From Bigelowiella natans CCMP2755 (taxonomy: Eukaryota; Cercozoa; Chlorarachniophyceae), in NCBI GenBank assembly GCA_000320545.1, contig ADNK01001415.1, positions 22,411-86,410 of the forward strand: a DNA stretch of 64,000 nt, given 5' to 3'. The first letter of the stretch is position 1; each line of letters starts with the position of its first letter. Shown here one piece after another: positions 34,302 through 46,431 of this stretch. A program made the position numbers and the translations under genes. The notes under the pieces are model-generated. The model saw only the letters and a program-made list of their open reading frames with translations. It was not told the DNA's origin and did no database searches.

Positions 34302-36636
34302 ATGAAGCGTTCCAGGGACGACGAAGAAGAGGTTCTTTGCTAGCTGATTGCGTGTGTGTGTGACTGCCTCTACACTTCTAGTTCTGAGTTAGTTTATTTC
34401 AGAAGAAAAAGGTGCAGCAGCAGGAGGAGGATGAGGACGATTCCGACGACTTCGGTCCTGCACGGCCAACGGGGGCTCAGGATGATGATGACTCCGACGA
34501 TGAGGACGTGGGCCCTCCGAAGCCACCGACAGAAACCAAGCCAAAGCGTAAGAAAAGGCGTAAGCTGAAATTTGAGAACCTTTACCTCTCTAAGCTTCCA
34601 AGTGCAAAGGTTCCTAACATAAGTAATGAAATATTAAAGAATTTTGGACCGCTGTATTGAATAAAACTAAAAACTGAAACCCGCCAACTTCTCAGATGTA
34701 CGAGCACAGCTTCATGCACCGAACGTCTATCTCCCACGTCGTTGTGACTAAGACGCAGTTTATCATCACAGCATCCGTTGACGGATTCTTGAAGTTTTGG
34801 AAGAAGACTCCCGGCGGTCTCGAGTTCGTTAAACAATACAAGGCGCATTTAGAACCAATTGTATCTGTTTCCGTGAGCGTGTGTGGGTTCTACTGCTGCT
34901 CTGCCTCGACAGATAAGACGCTCAAAATCTACGACGTTCTCAACTTTGACATGATAAACTTGGTGAACTTAAAGCAATCCCCAACCAGCACTGCTTGGAT
35001 CCATGAGCAGAAATCTCTGAGAGGGGCTCTGGTAGCGGTCGGTTTCGGTTCGGGTTCAATTGAAGTATTCAGAGCGGACGGTAATATGGAACCTGTGCAC
35101 ACATTCAAGCCACACAATGCACCGATCAAGTTCATGCAGTATAACGAAAGCTTTAAGGTTGCAGTCAGTGTAGATGCAAAAGGTGAGCACTCCTCTGAAA
35201 CGACACCCCTCATGTATCACCGATGATAAGCTGCTCCCGCTAATCTTAATCTTAACTTTTCCCATCATCATCATCATCATCATCAACAACAACAACAACA
35301 ACCACAGGTATGATAGAGTATTGGTCGACGGTTGACTACAAGACTCCCCCGAGCAACGTTGATTGGACTTACAAAACCGACACAGACTTATACGATCTGC
35401 GCAAAAATAAGACTTTGCCAACGTCACTGGCTATGTCTCCGAACGGAAAATACTTCGCAATCACCTCTGACGACCGAAGGATTCGGGTCTTTAAGTTCGC
35501 AACTGGGCGCCTGATTAGAATGTACGATGAAAACCTGGACATGTACAACAAGCAACAGCAGGACGAAGACTCACGGTTCCACTTGGACAACATCGACTTT
35601 GGTCGGCGGATGGCCATCGAAAGGGAGCTCGATAAGGAGGTTTGTATGAGTTGTTCAAAAATACAGGCACGCATGTTCCTTCATCATTTGCTTTTCGCTT
35701 CCTCTTTAACTCGACGAGTTTCTTCTTAAACAGAGCCAAGACGATGAAAAACGGATTCCTCCTTCAAATGTGGTGTTCGATCAGAGCGGAAACTTTATCA
35801 TCTATCCGACGATGTTGGGTATCAAAATGGTAAATCTTGTGACAAACAAGTTGAGCGGAATTCTGGGATTCGTAGAGAACACAGAGAGATTTCTTGGACT
35901 CTCTCTCTTCCAGGGGATCCCGAAGGGAGAAGGCCTATCGGCAGTTGCTTCTCTCGGCTCCAGTGAAGCTCTATCCGCCGGAAATGCTTTGGATGCAAAG
36001 CGCAATTTGCTCAGTCAAGAGGACCCTTGTGTCTTTTGCACGGCTTATAAAAAAGAAAGGTTCTTCTGGTTCTCACGACGGGAACCACAAGAAGAAGGCC
36101 GAGATATCTTCAATGAGAGACCTATCAAGAAGATGACAGGAGCTGCCGCAAACCAATCAAAGACAATGGGCAACGTCGCTGTCGTTCACACAACCATGGG
36201 AGATATGACGTTAGTCTTGTTCCCCAAGGAATGCCCGAAAACGTGCGAAAACTTCATCACGCACGCGAAGAATGGGTATTACAATGATACCCTCTTCCAC
36301 CGGGTGATTAAGAACTTCATGGTGCAAGGAGGAGATCCGCTAGGAGATGGAACGGGCGGCGAATCTATATGGGGTGGGGAATTCGAAGATGAGTTTCACC
36401 GAAATCTTCGCCACGATAGGCCGGGTGTGCTGAGTATGGCAAACGCCGGTCCGAACACAAACGGTTCTCAATTCTTCATCACAACGGTGCCATGTGGCTG
36501 GCTTGATGATAAGCACACGGTATTCGGGAGGCTTTCAAAGGGGATGGAAGTCCTCAAAGCAATTGAGGGCGTTCATACAACTGATGAGAAACCCGACGAG
36601 GACATCAAAATCATCAATATAGATATCTTGACCTAG
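34302..36636 (+). CDS. PPWD1: PPWD1-like spliceosomal cyclophilin with WD40 repeats
   Basis: Five exons (34302-34331, 34403-34609, 34696-35182, 35308-35639, 35734-36636) join in phase with introns of 71, 86, 125 and 94 bp. The protein begins with an acidic/basic Asp/Lys-rich region. WD40 repeats start at MYEHSFMHRTSISHVVVTKT (FIITASVDGFLKFWKK, CSASTDKTLKIYD, AVSVDAKGMIEYW). A C-terminal cyclophilin domain carries the catalytic FHRVIKNFMVQGGDP, WGGEFEDEF, SMANAGPNTNGSQFFITT and VFGRLSKGMEVL. PPWD1 is a peptidyl-prolyl isomerase associated with the spliceosome. The active-site Arg (FHRV), the Phe of SQFFIT and Trp in PCGWLDDKHTVFG are all present. The last exon is long (300 codons) compared with the others. 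Confidence 0.95.
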
Positions 36637-37800
36637 ATTTCCTTTCTCGTTGAAAGAAATCTGCTGCGCTTCAGGGTCTTCGCTTAGCGTAAATTGCCAT
36701 TTCATCCAAAATAAAAGTTGCTTCTTCGCAACGGGGCAACCTTGACATACCTTTTCCCTCCACTAAAAAGAGCCACATCAATTAGTCACAGCATTTTATT
36801 TATTACAGATGTGAGTTCAACCAGGCATGTTAACGATGGCCAACATCATACATTCTACATATTTATATGCAGAGCATGTATGTGCGTGGTTGCACCGAGT
36901 GCCCCGATCTAGATAAGTAAAAACCTAGCACCATAAATGCATAACATTAGCAGAGCTAGTATGGCGCGCCCGCGTTATTGATCGAACGCAAAGCACAGCG
37001 CCAACTCCCTGTTTTGCTTGTCTTCGTTGCAAGCCGCAGCATATATGGTGGTGTGTATGCGCCTATAGAAGACGTGTTATAGTCCAGCCAAAGTGCGCAC
37101 AGCGCATGATGGTGTCTTCCACGCGCCTGAATGAATATGTGCATACGTGGGAATAATAATGAACGCGAGATGGAGATAGCTGTCGTTTGTAACCAATAAG
37201 CGTAATTTCGGCCTGCTCATGAACGTGAGCAGATCGACGGATGTAATGGAGTAATGGATGCATTGAATTTGTTCAATTGTCATCGACTCATGTGTAGCTG
37301 AGCAATGCTAGAATGCAGCGACTACAGCGGTAATATTAAATCTGTTGGTCTCCGCTACGATGTGTTGCATGAACGTACTGCCTTGCATTTCATTGAAATA
37401 TGTCCAACGGTCGTGTCGCATCTATCTCGCTAGCTAGCTCGACATGGCGCGTGCTGTGTCATGCCATAGCGTGCATGTCACATGTACTAACATCACGTAG
37501 GCATTTCCAGCTACGCTTGCGCCATTATTTAATTCGTTCCGACTGCTGAGCGATGCCTGCTGCATGTGTTTTTGGCATACGCATGCCATAAAGTTTGATC
37601 GTATTGAGATGTTCTTATCAACGCTACCATTCGGCTGCTGTAACATTTGACCCAAGAAGTGCAGCAAAGCAAATGAATAAATAATAAGGATGATTAATAC
37701 AAATCCTAATGCGCCAGGCAGCCGGCGATCCTTATTATCAACAACGTACTATCAGAATTTGTCACACTTATACTCAGTGCCATATGATCGACGATTATTA
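36637..37800. other. Tail-to-tail intergenic island 7 (palindrome-rich)
   Basis: From about 36830 to 37680 the sequence has many GCATGC, TAGCTAGC, CGCG and CATG words (for example 37420-37490). It separates the stops of PPWD1 and the coiled-coil gene. No gene is seen. Confidence 0.55.
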
Positions 37801-39384
37801 TTATGCACTCGCTCCAGTGGCATTGTGAGTCTTCGATGCATTTTTAGCCGATGGATTCGCCTTTTGACCTGTGAACACCTGTAACCTATCCATTTCGTTG
37901 TTGTTCTCGCTCAACTCCTGAGAAGACATGTTTTTATGATATGGAACCCAATTCAAAGGCTAATTTTGTACCTTCTTTAGTTGTTGAATGCGGCTCTTCA
38001 GCACATTTATTCTTTTCATCGCTACATTCTTCAACACTGTAGGTAATTGCCTGGAACACATTTCGAACATATTCAACTTCAGAATTTGTCATAGCTAGCA
38101 ACATGGGTACATATTAACATGTTTAATTTACATTATTCATTTTCATATATAATATCTTTTACCCCCGTTCCATGTCAGTTTGAAGCTTGTCAACTGAAAG
38201 CTCTTTGGAAGCTGAAGCCTTGCGAGAACCCTACATGATGAGTGAATGTGTCGGTTGTGTTTTCAGAAGGTCAACAAACAGTAACAGTAAGAACGATCCT
38301 TAACAGCACGAGTACCGCCGAATGATAATGTTCGCCTGCCATTCCTGTTGAGTTCTGCAGGTCACTCAGATTCTGTAAATTCTGTAAAACAGGCAGCTGT
38401 TGAAGGTGAACAAACGCACAAAGAGATTAGTACCTGGCTTGCTTCGTAGGGTAGAGGCAGGGGTGGTTGAGGGGAGAGTTGTGGACAGAGTCGACGAACT
38501 TCATCTGCTTCAATCTCTCCAGATTCACAGTCGACTGGAACTCCACTTGGATGGGTTTTTTCGGGTGAAGGCATTGTTCTTCCGGGATAATTCATTATAG
38601 AATCAATTGCCTGTTTACGACATTCATTTGAAAGCTTAGCTCAAAGGGGAGCGTAATGGGCACAAGATTCAACGTGACACCTCATCTGATCCAACGATAG
38701 TCTTTCCGAACGGGTTGACACCATTCATAAGAGCGCTAGGAACACTGAAAAATAGTAATTGCTTTCAATACTGTATCCATCTACCCTTATCGATCGTGGA
38801 GTGTGTGTAGGAAACTATATAAATTTTCAAGTCGTCAATGCTTCGATTCATTGTATGGTAACCTGAGTGGGAATGGTGGGTATCCCTGGCTTGATGCATT
38901 CATATGATGCGCATGAGCGATACCCTCCGTATCGTCCATTGCCATCGATGATCCGATATCTGTCCCGATTCGAGCAGCTGGAGGATCATCCATAACAGGG
39001 TGCACCATTTGTCCACCCCCCTTTCCTTTTGAGTTATCATTATATTCGACCGCGGTAGTTCTCCTCATACTTCTAAATATCGAAAAAAAAACATTGTGTC
39101 CCATATGAATTACAGTTATATCGACTTTTGAATGTGAGGGAAGGATCCAGAAAATTGATATTGACCCATCCTGTTTTCCCGCTGAGGTTGAAGTAGCTTT
39201 GAATGACGACCGTGGAACAGGTGCAGTTGCTGCCGAGTGGGCATATACGAATAAAAGGGAACATAGCCCGTAAAACATTGATCTCTTCGCCACCATCATT
39301 GTCCTTCAGAGAACGAGTTGCTTGGTGACGATGATTCAAACTCAAATTCAAATCTTCTAGAAACGAAATAAAAATTCGGGACAT
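37801..39384 (-). CDS. Unidentified coiled-coil protein
   Basis: The start at 39384 opens MSRIFISFLEDLNLSLNHRH. Splice-flanked segments then read APVPRSSFKATSTSAGKQDG, a Met/Gly/Asp-rich low-complexity stretch (VEYNDNSKGKGGGQMVHPVM), PSALMNGVNPFGKTIVGSDE, a Pro-rich stretch (LCPQLSPQPPLPLPYEASQ), KELSVDKLQTDMER and a helical coiled-coil (VAMKRINVLKSRIQQLKK). The final exon runs ELSENNNEMDRLQVFTGQKA to TAA at 37803-37801. Introns are short and exon phases mostly agree. The composition (disordered N-terminus, C-terminal coiled-coil) suggests a scaffold or centrosomal-type protein, but no family is recognised. Confidence 0.5.
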
Positions 39385-39690
39385 CTCATGATAATTAAAA
39401 TATTGGATAAATTATAATTGTCGCACGGTAAAAACAAAAAGAATTTTATATTACACGAAGCTAGGGAGATTTGATGTAGTCTTATCTGATACTGTGTTGA
39501 CGTAGATGTTTCAATCCCATCCTTTTTTTTGGAGGTGATGAGCAGTTACATCAGCCACCGGAGCTGTCGAGCTGTCTGACATGCAACGAGACTTCAGGAC
39601 TTTGGATTTCAAATGAGATCTTCACTCCTCGATGGCTAAAATGCCATTCTTGATTCCTTCTGGTTTCACTAGTTAGACCTCACTAAAGTT

Positions 39691-39780
39691 AGTTCGAGGC
39701 ACTGCGTTTCGCACACTACAAACGTCTTGCGACATTTTGGAAGTGTAGTTTGTCATCATTGTTTCATTGTTTCATTGGAA
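39691..39780 (+). repeat. Dispersed repeat, copy 3
   Basis: Begins AGTTCGAGGCACTGCGTTTC and ends with CATTGTTTCATTGTTTCATT. It shares CTGCGTTTCGCAC and CTTGCGACATTTTGGAA with the other copies and is followed by the same TCAAAGTTTCTTTC stretch as copy 1. Confidence 0.75.
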
Positions 39781-39915
39781 ATGCACGTAGTCGATCTTCA
39801 AAGTTTCTTTCTTTTTTTCTTTCATCCTTTCATGAGTGAGTGATGATGGGAGATGCATTGTGATGCGATTTTGCGAATCTTCAATGCGTTGGCTTTCAAC
39901 AAATCTAGCAGAAAT

Positions 39916-39990
39916 TTGTTCGAGGTGCTGCGTTTCGCACTTTGCAAACGTCTTGCTACACTTTGGAAATGCAGTTCTTGACATTCTTCA
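39916..39990 (+). repeat. Dispersed repeat, copy 4
   Basis: Begins TTGTTCGAGGTGCTGCGTTT and contains CAAACGTCTTGCTACACTTT and GGAAATGCAGTTCTTGAC. It is a direct copy about 225 bp after copy 3. Confidence 0.75.
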
Positions 39991-40886
39991 TCACGTTTGT
40001 TTGTTTGTTTGTTTGTTTGTTTGTTTCGACATTTGCAAATGCACTCCAGCATCAAGTTCATTGTTCATTGTTCAACTTTTTGCGCTTCACAAGCTAGCAA
40101 GTAGCCATGCAACCCACACGCTGGCACGCGCAGTGAAAGTCGTTTGGCGATGTGCATGTGGAACGTTGTGTGTGATGCTGTTGCGACTGTCGAACGACGA
40201 CATTCATAGCAAAATTGCACGCTGGCTAACATGCATCAACGACTCGAGAACAAATGATGTCGATGCAAATGCATCAAGCCACATTGTGATGAAATGCAGA
40301 ATTTCGATGTGCAGTGCACGCGTGATGAAATGCCACAGCTTCGCTCCACGACCAGTCCATGAGTACGGTTCCAGCTTTGTGCAATTGTAATTTTCTGTCT
40401 GATTTCTTGTTGGTGGCTTCCAACAAACAGCACTAGATAGAGCAATTGACCTTTTTTCATTTGAAATGCTCGATCCATTGAGCTAGAAGGAGTTCATCAT
40501 CGTGCATTCGATTCATTCAATGGGGCGTGCGTGCTGTGCCGCACAGCAAACTTGCAAGCGCAGAGCAACATGCACTAGTGCATGCGGCCGCGAACCCAAC
40601 GTCCAAAACCGGAATTCATTGATGCATGACAACAAGCATGTGCGCGCAGGACACATTTGGGCACCAGTTTGTGCGTATTCATGTACATGTGTGTGTATGT
40701 GTATGTACACATGAAATAAATAAAATGCAATTGTTACCGTTCTACAATGAACACTTGATTCTAGAGCTGGCTCATGTACGATGATCCAACTATAGTGTAT
40801 CAGAAGGTAAACATCATGTATGTTCTCGCATTACGAATCTAACATAATTGCTATACCGATTGGCACCTTGCCCTTAACCTGGTCTT

Positions 40887-41878
40887 CTAATAAGGTTTTA
40901 CACGGACATTCCTCTTGGCAGTCTTTATCTTCCGTGTCGATGAACTTCTGACATTGTCAGCGGCTATTGAGTCCTTATCTTCCACCGATTTACTTGCCTT
41001 CACTTCTTCTTGGGGCTTCTTTTCTGAGGAAGTGGATGTATCCTTCGCACTCTTCGACTTGGATTTCCCTTGCATTCGTTTCAATTTTTCTTCTATCGCG
41101 CGAATTTTGTCTGCAGTGCTCATAATACTTGACTCCTTACCTTTTAACGCATTTCTATCTGACATGCTTTTATCGTTGTCATCATCCTGTGTTAATAATT
41201 TCACTGTAATATCGTGTTGATAGTTGAAGATTGTGTTTAAATTTTTCAGTGAGCTCGAATATACTTCACCTGGTGAGCAAATCGCACTGCTATGCGCCTA
41301 CCAAGACAGAGTTTCCCATCCATTGCCTTTTGTGCTTTTGCACACGCCTGATAAAGATATTATAGTGACTATAATGGAGATAACAGCGCCTGCAATAGAT
41401 GATGATGGTAGTTGTGGTGATACCGAATAAGATGGCGGCTTACCGTTGATTACACAAAAAAAATGACAAGATAAAATTGCCTTCTGTTTGACTGGCATCG
41501 ACAGATGTTCAAGTTTCAAAACTGGATAGAATCCCTGCTGACCTCTTTTGTTCGATATTCGACAAATGCATAGCCCCTGGGGGCACCCCGATTCTCCCCG
41601 GTTGTATGCCAGACAAAGTTTTCCCTCGTAATGGTCCCAAACGGTTCGAATAGCTTAATGATCATGTACCTAGTTAGTTTGCAGCATCTTGTGATCATCC
41701 ACAAAAAGAAGGATAAAGCCTTTTCTCATCCGTACTCTGTAACTCTTCGGTCCAAGTTGCCAACATATATGGTTCTCGACTTGTCTGTGACAGTGGTTTG
41801 GTTGCGATGAAATCGCGCAGTCCCTTGAGACCCAAGTGCCTTCTTCTTGCCTTTCTCTAGATTGTTGGAGCGGATCAT
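40887..41878 (-). CDS. RBM18: RBM18-like RNA-binding protein
   Basis: Four minus-strand exons (41736-41878, 41543-41669, 41270-41347, 40887-41186) join in phase. One RRM spans them: RNP2 in RTIYVGNLDRRVTEY, RNP1 in GAPRGYAFVEYRTKE, and a last strand in GKLCLGRRIAVRFAHQ. The NLD..VTEY..KLF..FG arrangement and the position right at the N-terminus fit RBM18. The C-terminus is charged and Ser/Lys-rich with ADKIRAIEEKLKRMQGK, also seen in that family. The role in RNA metabolism is poorly defined. At the first intron both splice sites carry GTAC, so the exact cut is fixed only by phase. The start could be upstream because the frame stays open 5' of this ATG. Confidence 0.8.
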
Positions 41879-42610
41879 ATGTACATTTCCTCTCCTTCTC
41901 TTGGACTTTGCGAGTGGGGAGCAAGTAGGAGGTGAGCAGAGAAGGGATGGGCAAGCTACTCGAAGAATGGTAAATAACCTGTTATAAACCTAAAATCATC
42001 ATCATCACCATCATCATCACTAAGTAGTTTCTGGTTATTTTATTTGTCTAACAACGATCGATCAAAAATAGACTCAGCTGCAAAAAATGTGAGATATCCG
42101 AAAGTAATCAGAAAAGAGTAAAATACATATTAAAATGAATCACGCGGAAAAGAATCGAGCGACATCGTTTTTTGTATATAATCATGGAAATATCGTAGGA
42201 ATATTGATGTGATCAATCACATTCTTCTTCTTCATTCTTCATTCTCCTTCTACTTCCACTTGATCAGTTCAGTGGAAGACGAACACTTCTCGTAAGCGAA
42301 CTACCGCCCCCCCCAACAGGCCCTGACGACACCGCTGGACGTCGTAGTTACCGTGGTCTCAAATATAGCGTAGCGCCTATGTCAATTCTGAGATACCTAC
42401 AGTGATTTCTGTCGGGGTCGGGCCATTGAACCAAAACCTACCCGGAGGATTTTTTACTTGAGGAAGAAAAGATTAGACGCTGGCCGATGCTACGATTTGA
42501 CGAGTTACCATAGACTCTGAGGCTCCTAAAGCGACTATGGATCGTCAAACTCAAAAGGTCTCTCTATCAGTCAAAATTACGAAAAGTGTCAATGCTTATC
42601 ATACAATCAG

Positions 42611-43900
42611 ACTATCGACGCGCTCATAGCAAGCAAAGCCGTCAATACAGCGATCGATTTGCGGGGAAGGACCTGCCTTAGCATCGCAAGTTCATGTGGA
42701 CACATTCCGACTGTAAAGGTATTCTTGTGGTCAAGGTTTGAATTTGTCACTAATGTAGTCTTCGAATGCATCAGTCCATCTTGAAAGCGAAAGCGCGAGT
42801 AGACCAGCGACTTAAGGTAGTTAAGACGGATTTCTAAAAGTGGAGAATTTTCCTGGTCTGATATATGATGTTAGTCAGGATCAACGGCCTTGATAGTTGC
42901 AGCTCAAAACGGGTTTCTCCACCTCCAAAGAATCTTGAAAGCATTTCGGTTGACAGTAACTAATCAGGCACGTATCTATCTTGGAGGTTCTCATTGGTGC
43001 CCGAGCCAACGTCAATATTGCATCAAAAACTGGGATGACAGCTTTAATCGCTGCATGCTCTGCTGGAAGCTTCAGAGCGACGAAATTACTGTATTAAATG
43101 TTATTCGAGTGGTTGTACTTGTCGGTTCTCTGATTTGCTGATGCAGGCTAGATGCGAAAGCGGATCCAAATTTGAGAACAAAAAAACACGGAAGGGTAGC
43201 TCTGCATGTTATTGGCGGCAGTAGACAGGTGAAAATTTCTTTTGGTCTCTATGAACGCCTTACCTATGATGAATACTCCTTGTAGGTCACCATGGTGCAG
43301 CTGCTGGTGGAAAACAGTGCGAGAATCAACATGAAAGACAATGTTGGTCTAATAAATTAAGTTTTTTGAAGAGTATCACATAGCCACTTTTGTCTCATCC
43401 TCGCTAGGATGGCAATACACCGGTCCGTGCAGCAGTAGATCGAAGTCAGGACAAAGTCGTTAGACATCTTCTCGAAAACAAAGCAAACCCTTCCTTGCCA
43501 AATAAGGTGGTATTCTTGCATCGACACCGCTGCGTAATCTGATATTGACGGACTCTCGAAGGTAAACCAAACTCCTCTAATGGCGGCGGCTTGGGGCGGC
43601 CAGGTCATACCAAACATATTACGCTGAGGAGGACGAAAATTAAAATTTGGTGTTTTCCCAGCTTGCCTCCACAAGAGCTCTTCTCTTCTTCAAGGCAGAT
43701 ATTGGTCACACAGATAAGGTTAGATGTCAGTTTTGATGTCCATAATATTCCACATCAGAAAGAAGTTCGTTCTGCCAGTGCGTTTCAACGTATATCATGT
43801 GTATTCATCAAAGGGTGGTAAAAAAGCTGCTACTCTTGCCTCTGAGCATGGACGACATAGCCTTGCGAAACTGATCTTGGAATGGCCGCAGCATGTAATA

Positions 43901-43950
<50 letters not shown>

Positions 43951-44474
43951 ATCTGATTTTGTTCTCTTCACTTGGACGATTGACACGTGCAGAGAAGGAG
44001 AATTCTCGGCCGATATCTTGTCTGCCTTCTCGACAATCTCTCTCGCAGTACGGAGGTATTGCAGATGATACATAGGTGGATCAGTGGTAAGAAACTAGAT
44101 TGTCTTACCAGGTATCGCTTTTGATCATGGAATACCTGAATGGGGATCTTGAGGAAACAGGCGTATCTTTTGCTCCTGGGAGTCCATTAGAACAGGTAGA
44201 TACTGTAGTATTTTGTAATGATAACAGAATCGAAGGTAGATGTCTAATGTATATTTTTGGACAGTTGAAGCTTCAGTACTTAGATGCTGAGGAGGAACGG
44301 GACCGGAAAGGTGCAGGAAAGAGATCATCGCGAGTGAAAGGAAACAATTTAATAGGTGATTCACAGAAAGTATCAAAGGGGAGTAAGAAGACAATTATCG
44401 GTGACTATTGTGATTCGGAAGACGAAAATATTTACGAGTCTTCGGTAGAATCGCTTACAGCCGCATGGGATTAA
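42611..44474 (+). CDS. Ankyrin-repeat protein (5' end unresolved)
   Basis: Splice-flanked plus-strand exons encode successive ankyrin repeats: DLRGRTCLSIASSCGHIPTV, GSTALIVAAQNGFLHLQRIL, ANVNIASKTGMTALIAACSA, VALHVIGG, MVQLLVENSARINMKDN, GNTPVRAAVDRSQDKVVRHL, and KKAATLASEHGRHSLAKLIL. The last segment is acidic and Ser-rich (IIGDYCDSEDENIYESSVES) with TAA at 44472-44474. Exons before 42611 lie in a region with no clear start; 42537 is one candidate ATG. An (AT)n tract at about 43906-43948 sits in a late intron. The binding partner cannot be inferred. It is head-to-head with RBM18. Confidence 0.7.
43904..43949. repeat. (AT)n microsatellite
   Basis: AT tract in an intron of the ankyrin-repeat gene. 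Confidence 0.9.
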
Positions 44475-45024
44475 TGAAGTAAGCCGATTTGAAATCAATG
44501 CTCCTGGATCCTTGTCCTCGCGACACTAAGACAGCCCATCTCTATAAATACACGTGCCGTACACGCACCTTCATGTCACTATACATGTACAATGTACAAG
44601 CGTAATGATTTCAGCCCGATGCGACAATGTTGCACGTTGCACGTCCGCCATGCGTAATTGATGTGCATGGCGTACGGGATGCTATGTGTCCACCACACGC
44701 GCACACGCGAAATATAATGCAACAGCAGCACTGCTTGTCTGCCGCCTAGCTGCATGCACGTACAGAAGCGTGCCATCCCCATCTCTTGCATATTCCGCAC
44801 ACAAACATCGTGTGTAGATCCGAACATGCATGCAGCAGCCTATGCATAACACATATGAGCGCTATGCTAGCTGCTTAGTGAATGTATGCTGAGAGCTTGC
44901 AGTGGCTTCCATTTACTAGAGTATTAATTTCATTACATATTGCGACGAATTCAAATTCTTCGCTTATTTGCTGATTGCTGATTACACGATAAGATCCAAT
45001 AACCTAGTTTCCATCTTGTCTTGA
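44475..45024. other. Tail-to-tail intergenic island 9 (palindrome-rich)
   Basis: Bases about 44540-44880 are rich in TGCATG, GTACATGTAC-like and CATG words between the ankyrin and BLOC1S2 stops. No gene is seen. Confidence 0.5.
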
Positions 45025-45445
45025 CTATTTGTACACTTGTTTGAATTGTTGCTCTGAAATCACAATTAATTAGATTAAATACACATCGAAAAATAATATT
45101 AGATAACAGACGACGGGACGAACCTAAATTCTTTGTGTATCGGTCTAGTTTTGATACCACATCTTCAAGCCTTGCAACCTGTGTAGCGTCGCAATAACTT
45201 AACCCAAGCAGACTAAAAGGTCAAAATGACTTGACTGTTACGTACGTTATCGTGCAGTGTGTTTATCTGCTTCAGGTGCGGTTCTATCTTTTTGTCTGCC
45301 AAAATGGTTACCGTGTAAATGTCACCAAACGTTACGAGAATAGGAGGATATTTTATTACATTTGTCGTCCAGATCGCGTAGGAAGACATTTAATTTCGCT
45401 GCCTTTTCTTGCATGTCCTTATACTGTAGAAAATTCATGAGGAAA

Positions 45446-45485
<40 letters not shown>

Positions 45486-45973
45486 ACAGAAAAGTCTTAC
45501 CCTGTTTGCAACAACGAGATTTAACTTTCCAAGGAGCTGATACTCATGCGTAGAAGCTGTGACAAAGATACGAGTTCAGTTTTTTTTTCCTGTAACAAAT
45601 TGCCAAGCTAGCGGAGGTATTACCAGATATCTCTGCGTTCATATAATCTCCTAGTTTCATGAAAACTTCCTTTGATAGCCTTTCAAGCTTGGGGTTCTCA
45701 GGTAGAGGTTGGGGACCAGATACCTATTCAGTTAGCAGGTGGGACATTCTCTTTAATTTCAAACAGGATTTCTTCGTAGATCTTCACTCATACACTTCCA
45801 CGATCACTTACGGTTCCAGTTTTCGCGTCTCCTCTTTCCTCCCCTGTTGCCACGCCTGCTTGTGTGTCTTTGGCTTGATCGCCATCCTGATGGGGAAAAC
45901 GTGGGGGAACAGTTAAGAGTATACCACCGAGGAACTTGGATTCGTTTCGATTTCCAGGTTTGTGTATATACAT
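45025..45973 (-). CDS. BLOC1S2: BLOC-1 subunit 2 (BLOS2) homologue
   Basis: Spliced minus-strand exons read, in phase: GDQAKDTQAGVATGEERGDA (variable N-terminus), NPKLERLSKEVFMKLGDYMN, STHEYQLLGKLNLVVANR, YKDMQEKAAKLNVFLRDLDD, KYKKIEPHLKQINTLHDN, VARLEDVVSKLDRYTKNL and EQQFKQVYK, ending at TAG 45027-45025. This colinear pattern (the FxKLxDYxxxE start, KY..I.P.L.QIN, V..LE....KLD.Y.K.L) matches BLOC1S2, a small coiled-coil subunit of the BLOC-1 and BORC complexes acting on endosomes and lysosomes. The start is uncertain: 45973 gives one open exon, but an acceptor-like CATCAG at about 45888 could mean the first exon lies further upstream. One intron holds a (GA)n tract (45449-45484). Confidence 0.75.
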
Positions 45974-46431
45974 GGAAGATACGCCCGATGGTCAGAGTGT
46001 CATCACCAAATCAAGTTTAATCTATCTTTGAAGGTGTGTTTGATAACCTGAGAAGTGGGGTTCGTCTCCATTCTTTCAGGCAAGGCTCTTCCTTGATCCA
46101 CGTGCTTATTCTGTTAACGGAAGTGGGCACAAGTGTGAGTGAGAGAGTGAGCTCGTTGGAGGAAGGAAGGGGCCCACCTTATAAGTGGTAGTAGTGCCTG
46201 AGAGACTGGGTTGTGAGCGAGTCGTCAATACATATTTTGGTACTTTTATTTAAGATGTTTCCGTTATAATATTTAAAGAAATACTTGGTTCAGTTATGGT
46301 TTTGCTCTGTTCGCGTGAAAAATATTTATACTCGTATGGAAGATATGTGTCGCATTTTTTTTTGGGCTAATATTCGTTGTTGTTTGTGTTGCGTCAGCAG
46401 AACTCGTCGACTCGTCGACTCGTCGATTCTA

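Larger units (their letters stand above)
39385..40886. other. Intergenic island 8 with two copies of the dispersed repeat
   Basis: Bases 39385-39690 are AT-rich with no clear gene. From 39691 to about 40800 the sequence is a palindrome-rich island with two direct repeat copies and a (GTTT)n tract at about 39994-40026. This is the one gap in the window flanked by genes on the same strand. Confidence 0.5.

Noticed and set aside
39836-40390. 184-codon plus-strand frame in island 8
   Set aside because: Passes through dispersed repeat copy 4 and a (GTTT)n tract and has no domain. Compositional.
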